NCBI GenBank assembly: GCA_023428865.1
Contig: JAEYWT010000209.1
Span: forward strand, 1 to 11,466
Reading direction: 5' to 3'
Origin: Bacteroidota bacterium
Lineage (GTDB): Bacteria > Bacteroidota > Bacteroidia > Flavobacteriales_F > PHOS-HE28
DNA length: 11,466 bases
Shown: one piece after another, positions 1 through 6,295 of the stretch
Layout of the letters: each line of letters begins with the position of its first letter
Numbering within the stretch: position 1 is the first letter of the stretch
The notes under the pieces: model-generated
Told to the model about the DNA's origin: nothing
What the model saw: the letters and a program-made list of their open reading frames with translations, nothing else
The model's database searches: none
Translations under genes and position numbers: made by a program

Positions 1-109
1 TGGCACAAAGAACGGGAATACGGGGTGTAGTGGAAGGCTCCAAGAATGAGTGCATCACCACAAGGGAGAAATAGAAAAGCCCAAACAGAGCCACGTTCAA
101 GGAACCCAT
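1..109 (-). CDS. Possible N-terminus of a membrane or exported protein (partial, runs off the left edge)
   Basis: From an ATG at 109-107 the minus strand is open to the window edge, giving 36 residues with no stop. The translation starts with a hydrophobic stretch of roughly 20 residues containing VALFGLFYFSLVVMHSF, which could be a signal anchor or first membrane helix, followed by a Pro/Thr-rich segment. I do not recognise the family. The third-position GC of these codons is only moderate, so coding bias gives little support. The same frame stays open upstream to about 404, but that part is Ser/Pro/Arg-rich and does not look like protein. The start codon sits in the second arm of a small inverted repeat (105-110 and 118-123). 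It could equally be a chance open frame; the sequence to the left would decide. Confidence 0.25.
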   Translation of the reverse strand, partial: MGSLNVALFGLFYFSLVVMHSFLEPSTTPRIPVLCA

Positions 110-342
110 GGTTATCACATGGGCGGAACCGCGATGATGGCTTCCGTAATCCTCTTGTTCCCGAAGGAAGACACCCGAAGGTGCCTGAGGCCCGCCGTAC
201 ACCACCGAGGGTGCGGTCCCTGATGGAAATTGTTGGTTCCGATGAACAGTTGGCCTGTTTGGGCTTCGCGTTGACGACCGTATTGGTCGGTGGATGCTTC
301 TACAGGGTGATGGAAAGAACGCTGACGGGACGAAAGTAAACA

Positions 343-370
343 CACCGACGGGCGATCGCAACGATCGGTG
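343..370 (-). terminator. Weak hairpin downstream of the minus-strand operon
   Basis: Six-base arms CACCGA (343-348) and TCGGTG (365-370) are perfect reverse complements separated by 16 bases, about 35 bases past the stop of the 180-residue gene. On the minus strand the hairpin is followed by TGTTTACTTT, which is T-rich but not a proper T-tract. The position suits a transcription terminator for the operon, but the short stem and long loop make this only a candidate. Confidence 0.2.
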
Positions 371-405
371 GAAAACTTGGGCTGCGGAACGAGGAACGGC
401 AAGGA

Positions 406-948
406 TCAGCCCTCGCTCTTCTGCCCTACGAAGTGATCCTCCTTGTCCTCGAACAGGATGTTGAAGGTGGTGAGACTACCGTAACAGCGGGTGATGTATT
501 GTTGAAGTTCCACCTTTTCCTGGTCGCTGAGCTTGTCGTGCGCGTTGATCTTCTGCTCGAGCACCCGGAAACGGTCACGGATCATCACGATCTTGTGGAA
601 GAACTCTTCAACGGGTACTTCCTTGCTTTTCAAGGATGGATCCCGCGGTTTGATCTCGATCATACCACCATCATACCGGGGCGCCATATTCACCGGTCGT
701 TGGGGTTGTTGCATCTCTTCCAACACCTCGCGGATGGCATCGCGTACGTGATCCAGGTCCAGCGGCTCTTGCGTGATCTCCACGCCGGGGGCAATGGTCA
801 CCAATCCTTCGAAGCTGCGACTGATGGGCTGTTCGCCATGTTCGCGGAAAAAGACATGTACGGTGCGGTGATCGATCTCGTACACCACGCCCACTCCCAT
901 GGTAGGGTGTTTCACCCGTGCACCAACACTGATATCATAGAGCTCCAT
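406..948 (-). CDS. Conserved uncharacterised protein with CarD/tudor-like N-terminus (180 aa)
   Basis: The function is unknown. Residues 6-35 (ISVGARVKHPTMGVGVV followed by alternating hydrophobics) match the pattern 'G-x-V-x-H-P-x-G-x-G-x-V'. That pattern is seen in CarD-like RNA-polymerase-interaction domains, the UvrD C-terminal tudor fold and DUF3553, so a small beta-barrel that contacts protein or nucleic acid is plausible. A charged linker (about 60-110) leads to a mainly helical C-terminal half (113-167) with heptad-like hydrophobics and the well-formed segment YITRCYGSLTTFNILFED. From memory, similar proteins occur across Bacteroidota as 'hypothetical protein'. There is no signal peptide or membrane helix, so it should be cytoplasmic. 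It is the last gene of the operon, 41 bases after the M14 peptidase stop, and may be transcribed with it. Coding confidence is high because the reading frame is long and motif-like; confidence in any function is low. Confidence 0.85.
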   Translation of the reverse strand: MELYDISVGARVKHPTMGVGVVYEIDHRTVHVFFREHGEQPISRSFEGLVTIAPGVEITQEPLDLDHVRDAIREVLEEMQQPQRPVNMAPRYDGGMIEIKPRDPSLKSKEVPVEEFFHKIVMIRDRFRVLEQKINAHDKLSDQEKVELQQYITRCYGSLTTFNILFEDKEDHFVGQKSEG

Positions 949-989
949 GGTGCGAACATAACAAGCGCACAGGCCTGGTCAATGCCCGT

Positions 990-2741
990 TCATTGGATCA
1001 CCCGTAACACCGGATAGCGCTTGTAGCCCTGCTCGAACCAAGGCGAACGCTGATACACGAAGTAGAGCTGCGCCCAAGCATCCTTGGCGAATACCGGATC
1101 GCGGTCACGCTCGGCTTGCAGTGCGGCATTCAAGGCGGGGTCCTTCTTCAGCAGGTCGGCCGCGAGATCCTCGAACACATAATCGCTGAACCATTCCTTT
1201 TGCTGAAGAATGGCGTCGAAGAAGCCCCAGGCGAAGTAGCTGTCCGCACAACGTGGTTCAAGGATCTCCATGACGAGTGCATCGGTCGGGTGCCCCATGG
1301 GCACAAGCACATCACCTACCCTGCCCATTACCGTATCAACGCTGTAGCTGGTCTCTACATCACGGTGCAGGTAATGGCCTTCGTAAGGTTGCTTGGCATC
1401 GGGGTAGGAAACGATGTGTTGTACCTCACCAACGAAGGTGCGCTCCGTCTTCAGGATCTCCAGGTGTACGGCATCAAGCCTCAACCGATCGATCACTTCA
1501 TGCCAAGCCTGAGGGATCAAGTATGCCACGGGCCTTTCCAACTGAAGCCCTGCGGCACCCTTGTTGAACCAAGGCACTTCCACTGTGGATGGCCGATCAC
1601 GGTGGTACCGCCAACGCGGCAAACCACTCACTGCACTGCGGGCGGTATCGGCCTCGAATCCTCTCCACGGTAGCGTACCATCGGCTGTTGTATCGATGGA
1701 CCAGTTGCTGAAGTGACGCAGCTGTTCGCACGCGCTGGCCTTGGCTTTAGCACGGGCAGTCTTCAACTCGGCCGGGTGCTCGTTCATGGCCGCCAAGGTT
1801 GAGAGAATCAATTGGAAGGTGGCGTTCACACGATCTGCGTAGGGTTTCAGCATGTGCGATTCGCTGAGTACGCCGATGCGTTGGCGCAAGGCATTGTAGC
1901 CGGTACTGTAGCGTGGGGCGTCCATGAACCCCATAAGCCCTTCCTCGGGTATCGACCGCACCGTTTCGAAGTATGGGCAGACCAAGTGGCCACGCTGCTG
2001 CATCCATTCCTGCTGGCGTGGCATCAATCGGTGTTGCATGAACTGACGCAGGTTGGAGTCGAGCTTGTCGGGATGCGTCACGAGCAGTTCCATCACATAT
2101 TGGTGATCGGCGCCATTGCTCACGTGCGTTTCGAAGTACACATCGGGATCCCAGGTATTGAGGGCCTGGATCAACGACCGGGTATTGCGGGAATCGGCCT
2201 TGATGAAGTCGCGGTTGAGGTCGAGGTTGCGGGCGTTCCCGCGGAAGCCGTATTCCGCAGGACCAAGTTGGTTCACACGGGAAGTGCTGTTGCGTTGGCG
2301 CGCACCACTGACGTTATAGACCGGAACGATACAGACGGCGTTGTTCGCGAGCAGGCCCATGTATTGATCGCTGTCCAACAAGGCTTGTACCAGCAACAAG
2401 CTGGCGTCGATGCCATCGGGTTCACCGGGGTGTATGCCGTTGGTGATCCAGAGGATATTCTTGCCTGCAGCGCGTATGCTATCGGGTGTGGAACCGCTGC
2501 CGTCTGAAAGCACGAAAAGGTGGATGGGCGACCCATCATCGTCCTTTCCGATCTCGACCAAGGTGGTGCCGTGGCGTGTGCGGTCGAATTCGGCGTAGCG
2601 TTCGATCACCTGCTCCCAACTGGGTGTGGAATCGCCGGTGAATCCCCATTGGGCAACACCGTGAAGATGCAGTATGCAGCAAGCCAAAATGGACAAGCCC
2701 GAACAGCAGCCCCAAGACCGGCCAAGGTTCACGTTCTTCAT
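990..2741 (-). CDS. Secreted M14-family zinc carboxypeptidase-like protein (583 aa)
   Basis: This is a predicted metallopeptidase of the M14 carboxypeptidase superfamily, acting outside the cytoplasm. The N-terminus has a basic start and hydrophobic core (residues 8-30) ending GVA-QW, which fits signal peptidase I cleavage near residue 30. A loose lipobox-like ILAC (18-21) is also present but lies inside the hydrophobic core. The zinc-site motif HPGE gives His104 and Glu107, and the third ligand is probably His206 in FETHVSNG. The substrate-binding Asn-Arg pair appears as Asn176-Arg177 in LDLNRDF. The catalytic Glu is probably Glu294 in VLSESHML, so all key residues are present. The roughly 260-residue C-terminal part is also typical of this approximately 580-residue Bacteroidota group. 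The start ATG overlaps the stop of the upstream sugar transferase (ATGA), which suggests translational coupling. The substrate is unknown: it could be peptide or peptidoglycan-derived, and a role in the glycan pathway is not established. Confidence 0.93.
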   Translation of the reverse strand: MKNVNLGRSWGCCSGLSILACCILHLHGVAQWGFTGDSTPSWEQVIERYAEFDRTRHGTTLVEIGKDDDGSPIHLFVLSDGSGSTPDSIRAAGKNILWITNGIHPGEPDGIDASLLLVQALLDSDQYMGLLANNAVCIVPVYNVSGARQRNSTSRVNQLGPAEYGFRGNARNLDLNRDFIKADSRNTRSLIQALNTWDPDVYFETHVSNGADHQYVMELLVTHPDKLDSNLRQFMQHRLMPRQQEWMQQRGHLVCPYFETVRSIPEEGLMGFMDAPRYSTGYNALRQRIGVLSESHMLKPYADRVNATFQLILSTLAAMNEHPAELKTARAKAKASACEQLRHFSNWSIDTTADGTLPWRGFEADTARSAVSGLPRWRYHRDRPSTVEVPWFNKGAAGLQLERPVAYLIPQAWHEVIDRLRLDAVHLEILKTERTFVGEVQHIVSYPDAKQPYEGHYLHRDVETSYSVDTVMGRVGDVLVPMGHPTDALVMEILEPRCADSYFAWGFFDAILQQKEWFSDYVFEDLAADLLKKDPALNAALQAERDRDPVFAKDAWAQLYFVYQRSPWFEQGYKRYPVLRVIQ

Positions 2742-3328
2742 CTGAACAAACCGTTGATGGTGCGCAGGATGATGGAAAGATCCTGAAAGAAACCGCGATC
2801 CTTCACATACTTGAGATCCAAGGTCAGCTTAGCGGGCATCACCACCTCCACATAGGTGCGCTCTGGCTCTGGGCTGTTGCCGAGCAGCTCATTCTCGTCC
2901 ATGTACGCGATGCTGGCGGCGCTGGTGATGCCGGGACGGACCGAAAGGACCTTGCGCTGTTCCGGTGAGTATCGTGCTACGTACTTCGGCACTTCCGGGC
3001 GTGGCCCAACCAAGCTCATATCGCCCAAGAGCACATTGATCAGCTGTGGCAGTTCATCCAATTTGCTTTTGCGCAGGAAGAAGCCGATCCTGGTGATCCG
3101 CGGATCACGACCGCCTACCGTGATCTGGCCTTGTGCTTCACTACCAGGCCGCATGCTCCGGAATTTGAGCAGGTAGAACTCCTTCCCTGCCCTACCTACG
3201 CGTACTTGCCGGAAGAAAGCACCACCAGGGGAACTCATCGCCACGGCGAGGCCGAGAAGTACCAGCAACGGAGAAAGCACCAGAAGCGCTGCGGCCGAAA
3301 CGACGATATCGAAGACGCGCTTCACCAT
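2738..3328 (-). CDS. Short phosphoglycosyl transferase (bacterial sugar transferase, PglC-like)
   Basis: This enzyme transfers a sugar 1-phosphate from a nucleotide sugar to undecaprenyl phosphate, the first membrane step in making a lipid-linked glycan. At 196 residues it is the minimal monotopic form, without the N-terminal multi-helix domain of WbaP/WcaJ types. Residues 5-31 form the N-terminal hydrophobic helix, with Ser19-Pro20 at the position where PglC's re-entrant helix breaks. The basic motif KFRSM is at 55-59. The catalytic Asp-Glu dyad is Asp91-Glu92 in KLDELPQLINVL, followed by the hallmark GDMSLVGPRPE (102-112) and VRPGIT (130-135). It begins 7 bases after the stop of the aminotransferase gene and its stop overlaps the peptidase start, so the three genes form one transcription unit. 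Pairing with the sugar aminotransferase suggests that the priming sugar is an amino sugar such as a bacillosamine- or viosamine-type residue, but the exact sugar cannot be read from the sequence. Confidence 0.95.
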   Translation of the reverse strand: MVKRVFDIVVSAAALLVLSPLLVLLGLAVAMSSPGGAFFRQVRVGRAGKEFYLLKFRSMRPGSEAQGQITVGGRDPRITRIGFFLRKSKLDELPQLINVLLGDMSLVGPRPEVPKYVARYSPEQRKVLSVRPGITSAASIAYMDENELLGNSPEPERTYVEVVMPAKLTLDLKYVKDRGFFQDLSIILRTINGLFR

Positions 3329-3335
3329 GGGTCGT

Positions 3336-4559
3336 CTACAGGACCTTCTGCACCGCTGCTTTCACCGCAGCGATCACGGTATCCACCTGTTCATCTGAAA
3401 GGTCGAAATAGACAGGCAGGCTTATCTCGTTACTGTACAGCTTGTAGGTATTGGGATAGTCAACCATCCGCAACCCTTGCGATTCGTAGAAGCTGAGTTT
3501 CGGCAAGGGGATGAAATGCACGTTCACGCTCACCTGTTGTTCGGCGATGGCCGTGATAATGGCATCGCGCTGGTCTTCCGAGGCGTTGGGGATACGTAGC
3601 ATGTAGAGGTGGTAGCAACTCTGCCGATCATCAACGTTGAAGGTAGGAACCGTGAAACGATCATCTCCCGCGAAAGCCGCAGAATACCGTTCGCAGATGG
3701 CCTTTCGGCGCGGAGTGGTCTCCGTCTCGAAGCGGTCCAGTTCCACCAGTCCGATGGCAGCTTGGATATCGGTCATGTTGCATTTCCAGCCGGGAAAAGC
3801 AACGTCGTAGCGCCATGCGCCGGGTTGGGTCTTGGCCAGAGCATCCTTGCTCTGCCCATGCAGGCTCATGGTATTGAAGTACTTGTAAAGTTCTTCGTGG
3901 TCGAAGGGTTCGGGTAGGTTGAAGGCCAACGCCCCCCCTTCCGCCGTGGTCAGGTTCTTCACCGCATGGAAGCTGAAACCGGTGATATCGGCCTGCGCTC
4001 CTACCTTTTTGCTACCCACCTGTGCACCGAAGGAATGTGCGGCATCACTCAGCACCAACACACGCCCCAATCTCATTTGCGGATTGCTTCCATCCACGCG
4101 CAGGTTCACCTTCGGCGTAAAGAGGCTGCATCCTTCCTCGGCAACCCGCATGATCGCTTTCAGGTTGGCCGGAAGACCGCCTATGTCCACTGGAATGATG
4201 GCCTTTGTGCGATTGTTGAGCACGCGCTTCACCGCATCGGGGTCCATGGTGAAGTCGTCGAGCACATCCACTAGTACAGGTTTCGCTCCAACGTGCATGA
4301 CGATGTTGGCGGTGGCACAGTAGGTATATGCTGGCACGATCACCTCATCACCCGGTCCCACGCCGTACCAGCGCAGCACCAGTTCGCAGGCGTTGGTCCA
4401 GCTATTAAGTGCGATCACGCGATCCACGCCACAATAAACCGCCAGCCTCTTCTCGAACTCCTTGGTGCGTGGCCCTGTGGTGATCCAGCCACTGCGCAGG
4501 GCCTCTTCCACGGCTTTGATGGTGCGGTCATCGATACGGGGCGGGCTGAAGGGGATCAT
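3336..4559 (-). CDS. DegT/DnrJ/EryC1/StrS-family PLP-dependent sugar aminotransferase
   Basis: The predicted reaction is transfer of an amino group to a nucleotide-linked keto-sugar, giving an amino sugar donor for surface glycan. The start used here is the ATG at 4559-4557, giving 407 residues that begin MIPFSPPRID, the usual start of this family. A GTG at 4598 would add 13 residues that do not look conserved. Numbering from the ATG, the PLP-binding features are DAAHS (172-176) and the Schiff-base lysine Lys201 in FHAVKNLTTAEGG. GWITTGP near the N-terminus and VPAYTYCATAN (75-85) are also standard. A segment of about 25 residues before DAAHS, containing LFTPKVNLRVDGSNPQ, is longer than in PglE/ArnB-type enzymes but is, from memory, present in a Bacteroidota subgroup. 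This gene heads the four-gene minus-strand operon and diverges from the HTTM-like gene. The specific sugar is unknown; no dehydratase or acetyltransferase gene is nearby. Confidence 0.93.
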   Translation of the reverse strand: MIPFSPPRIDDRTIKAVEEALRSGWITTGPRTKEFEKRLAVYCGVDRVIALNSWTNACELVLRWYGVGPGDEVIVPAYTYCATANIVMHVGAKPVLVDVLDDFTMDPDAVKRVLNNRTKAIIPVDIGGLPANLKAIMRVAEEGCSLFTPKVNLRVDGSNPQMRLGRVLVLSDAAHSFGAQVGSKKVGAQADITGFSFHAVKNLTTAEGGALAFNLPEPFDHEELYKYFNTMSLHGQSKDALAKTQPGAWRYDVAFPGWKCNMTDIQAAIGLVELDRFETETTPRRKAICERYSAAFAGDDRFTVPTFNVDDRQSCYHLYMLRIPNASEDQRDAIITAIAEQQVSVNVHFIPLPKLSFYESQGLRMVDYPNTYKLYSNEISLPVYFDLSDEQVDTVIAAVKAAVQKVL

Positions 4560-4642
4560 AAGGGGCGAAGGTATTCTGTTGATGTGTTCAATTGCCACGA
4601 GGGAATTCCACCAAGGTGTACCTTGGACGTAACATACTATTG
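4560..4642. promoter_or_regulatory. Divergent intergenic region with an operator-like dyad
   Basis: This 83-base gap separates the starts of the aminotransferase (minus) and the HTTM-like gene (plus), so it should hold both promoters. It contains a near-perfect 16-base palindrome: arms CCAAGGT (4611-4617) and ACCTTGG (4620-4626) are exact reverse complements around a 2-base centre. A dyad of this size between divergent genes is the usual form of a dimeric regulator's operator, though it could be chance. I looked for the Bacteroidota promoter pattern (TTTG, about 19 bases, TAnnTTTG). TACTATTG at 4635-4642 resembles the downstream box but touches the ATG at 4643 and has no matching upstream box, so I do not assign a promoter. 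Neither start codon has a Shine-Dalgarno sequence. Confidence 0.4.
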
Positions 4643-6295
4643 ATGAAAAGTACAGGATATTGGTTCAGTAGAAATGGGATCATCGCCGTGGAGGCATGTC
4701 GGATCGCTCTGGCCCTGGTCTATATCGTCATCAATTTCAGGAGCCCATTGATCAGTGCCCAAGCGTTGCGTAGATCCTACCCTTTTGACTCCTACTCACC
4801 TGATGGTGTACTGATGCTTTTGGGAAAGAACGTACCACCGGACGCATTGATCGACCTGATGATCTCCCTCTCGATCATCTTTCCATGGTTGTTGCTCTTT
4901 GGAGTGTTCTCAAGGATCAGCTTGTTGGGCACATTAGTGAGCCATCTGTTCCTACGCACCCTGATAGAGAGCTTCACGCCGGAATGGTCCCACGGGTACA
5001 ATGTGGTCCTTTTGGCGCACCTAGGTTTCCTTTTCGCTCCGGTAGGTCAAACATGGTCGATAGATGCAGTCGTGAGGAGATTTCGTGGCAAGGAGACGAA
5101 ATTGCGCAATGGCTACTGGGCCATTATTACGGGCCAATGGTGTGTTGCACTGATGTTCACTTCGGCCTTCTATTGGAAGGCACTATTCAATGACAAACCG
5201 CCATTCGCCTGGGCGCATTGGGAGAATATGCGCAATCTGCTATTCCTTCGATACGAGTGGACAGGGGACCCCATTCCGGATCACATCACTCCGCTAATGG
5301 ATAGTCCGTTCGTTCTCGGCCTTATTGCATGGATGAACCTGTTGTTCCAATTCCTTCCATTCCTATCGCTGTTCTTCCTCCATCGACCATGGCTTCGACT
5401 TGTTTTCGGTCTGGGATTCGTGGTTGAAGAACTCGGGCTTGGATTGATCATGGGATTACCAGACCTACATTGGTTACCACTGATCGCATTCTTTGTGGAC
5501 TGGGATCATTTTTTCGGGAAGAAAGGAATACCGGTCATGGAAACCACAGGAGAGCCTTGGAAACGAACTTATGCGGTCTCGCTCGTCTCTATCTACCTCA
5601 TCTTTTCGTTGAATATCAGTGGCTCTTGGTTCGGATGGAACGTGTATGACCTTAGGGCCTACCCATTCTCGAAGTTCAATATGTACGCAGGTTATTACCG
5701 CAATCGGGATGGTACCCCCTACTGCATATCCGGCACCACGTTCCGGGTGCAGGGGTCAATTGATGAACAGTCGCGGATAACCTTAGAGCGTAAGTTGAAA
5801 CGCCGCTTCTATGATCACCATTCCGCTTCTTCGGAAGAAGTGAGAAGCGTATTGGACATGGCCATGGAACTCCTTGAAGACGGTTCCTTGGCCAACGTTA
5901 CCCCTAGCTCGGTCGAGCGGATCACCTTGTACCATACGATCCATGAGTTCAGGACCGACACGGATCATGTTGCCAATGGGGTGTCTGGATCAAGAGGTAG
6001 TGTGAACAGAACAGGTACAACCCTTTACACGATCATTGCCGAGCCATATGGCGGTGACAGTCTGGTGATCATCCCGCAGTTAGCAGGCAACAACCTTCGC
6101 GTTCTTCAGGTGCAGCAGGTGGATCATTCGGGCAAACTGCACCCGATCTCGCACCGTTCAGATGGAGCTCGGGTATTCATACCAAAATGCGAAATGCAAG
6201 AACTACTTTACCTCTTCCTTTTAGTTGAAGAAAACGCCACCACCGGAATCACCGAGAACATATTGATCAACGATCATGAAGTGAGAGACTTGTAG
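4643..6295 (+). CDS. HTTM (gamma-carboxylase-like) polytopic membrane protein with soluble C-terminal part (550 aa)
   Basis: The reaction is unknown. The first 325 residues are mostly hydrophobic, with likely membrane segments near 15-32, 70-108, 119-134, 160-180, 222-246, 250-287 and 308-325. HGYNVVLLAHLGFLFAP followed by GQTWSIDAVVRRFRG (about 117-149) fits the HTTM domain, named from the membrane part of vitamin K-dependent gamma-carboxylases, and also resembles DoxX-like proteins. After the last helix, YPFSKFNMYAGYYRNRDG (340-357) resembles a motif I associate with such proteins. A soluble tail of about 200 residues follows, without known motifs. I chose the ATG at 4643 (MKSTGYWFSRNG); a TTG at 4592 would add 17 residues and overlap the alternative aminotransferase start. 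GC in four 60-base samples is 48-53%, against 57-67% in samples from neighbours, which suggests separate acquisition. Its 3' end overlaps the opposing ligase-like gene by 29 bases. Confidence 0.9.
   Translation: MKSTGYWFSRNGIIAVEACRIALALVYIVINFRSPLISAQALRRSYPFDSYSPDGVLMLLGKNVPPDALIDLMISLSIIFPWLLLFGVFSRISLLGTLVSHLFLRTLIESFTPEWSHGYNVVLLAHLGFLFAPVGQTWSIDAVVRRFRGKETKLRNGYWAIITGQWCVALMFTSAFYWKALFNDKPPFAWAHWENMRNLLFLRYEWTGDPIPDHITPLMDSPFVLGLIAWMNLLFQFLPFLSLFFLHRPWLRLVFGLGFVVEELGLGLIMGLPDLHWLPLIAFFVDWDHFFGKKGIPVMETTGEPWKRTYAVSLVSIYLIFSLNISGSWFGWNVYDLRAYPFSKFNMYAGYYRNRDGTPYCISGTTFRVQGSIDEQSRITLERKLKRRFYDHHSASSEEVRSVLDMAMELLEDGSLANVTPSSVERITLYHTIHEFRTDTDHVANGVSGSRGSVNRTGTTLYTIIAEPYGGDSLVIIPQLAGNNLRVLQVQQVDHSGKLHPISHRSDGARVFIPKCEMQELLYLFLLVEENATTGITENILINDHEVRDL

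Larger units (their letters stand above)
1..405. other. Left-edge stretch without a convincing complete gene
   Basis: About 400 bases lie between the window edge and the stop of the first clear gene. Two small frames are open here, one on the plus strand (46-339) and one on the minus strand (115-402). Their translations are rich in Arg, Pro and Ser, have no recognisable motif and overlap each other, so I do not call either. A third minus-strand frame is open from about 404 down to base 1; its last 36 codons are listed separately as a possible partial gene. Two weak inverted repeats are present, at 343-370 and 105-123. I see no tRNA cloverleaf and no insertion sequence end. The stretch most likely holds the end of the minus-strand operon plus the promoter or start region of whatever lies to the left. 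Confidence 0.5.

Noticed and set aside
46..339. Plus-strand open frame of 97 codons in the left-edge stretch
   Set aside because: The first half is Arg/Pro/Asn-rich without pattern, and only the last 40 residues look protein-like. It overlaps an equally weak minus-strand frame, and no start signal or motif supports it.
352..359. GCGATCGC octamer, similar to the cyanobacterial HIP1 repeat
   Set aside because: It is a single occurrence noticed in the left-edge stretch, without the high density that marks HIP1 genomes.
949..989. Sigma70-like TTGACC and TATGTT pair (16-base spacing) on the minus strand before the 180-residue gene
   Set aside because: The downstream box ends only about 9 bases before the ATG, leaving almost no leader, and this spacing pattern is not the one used by Bacteroidota housekeeping promoters.
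1812..2507. Long plus-strand frame of 231 codons
   Set aside because: It lies wholly antisense to the M14 peptidase, whose zinc-site and catalytic motifs are intact; such long shadows are common in GC-rich coding DNA.
4592..4598. Overlapping divergent starts (TTG at 4592 for the HTTM-like gene, GTG at 4598 for the aminotransferase)
   Set aside because: Both are weak start codons that add unconserved residues. The internal ATGs at 4643 and 4559 give family-typical N-termini and leave a normal divergent promoter region.
5825..5839. Short palindrome CTTCTTC-G-GAAGAAG
   Set aside because: It lies inside the coding part of the HTTM-like gene over a Ser-Ser-Glu-Glu stretch and is explained by codon choice.
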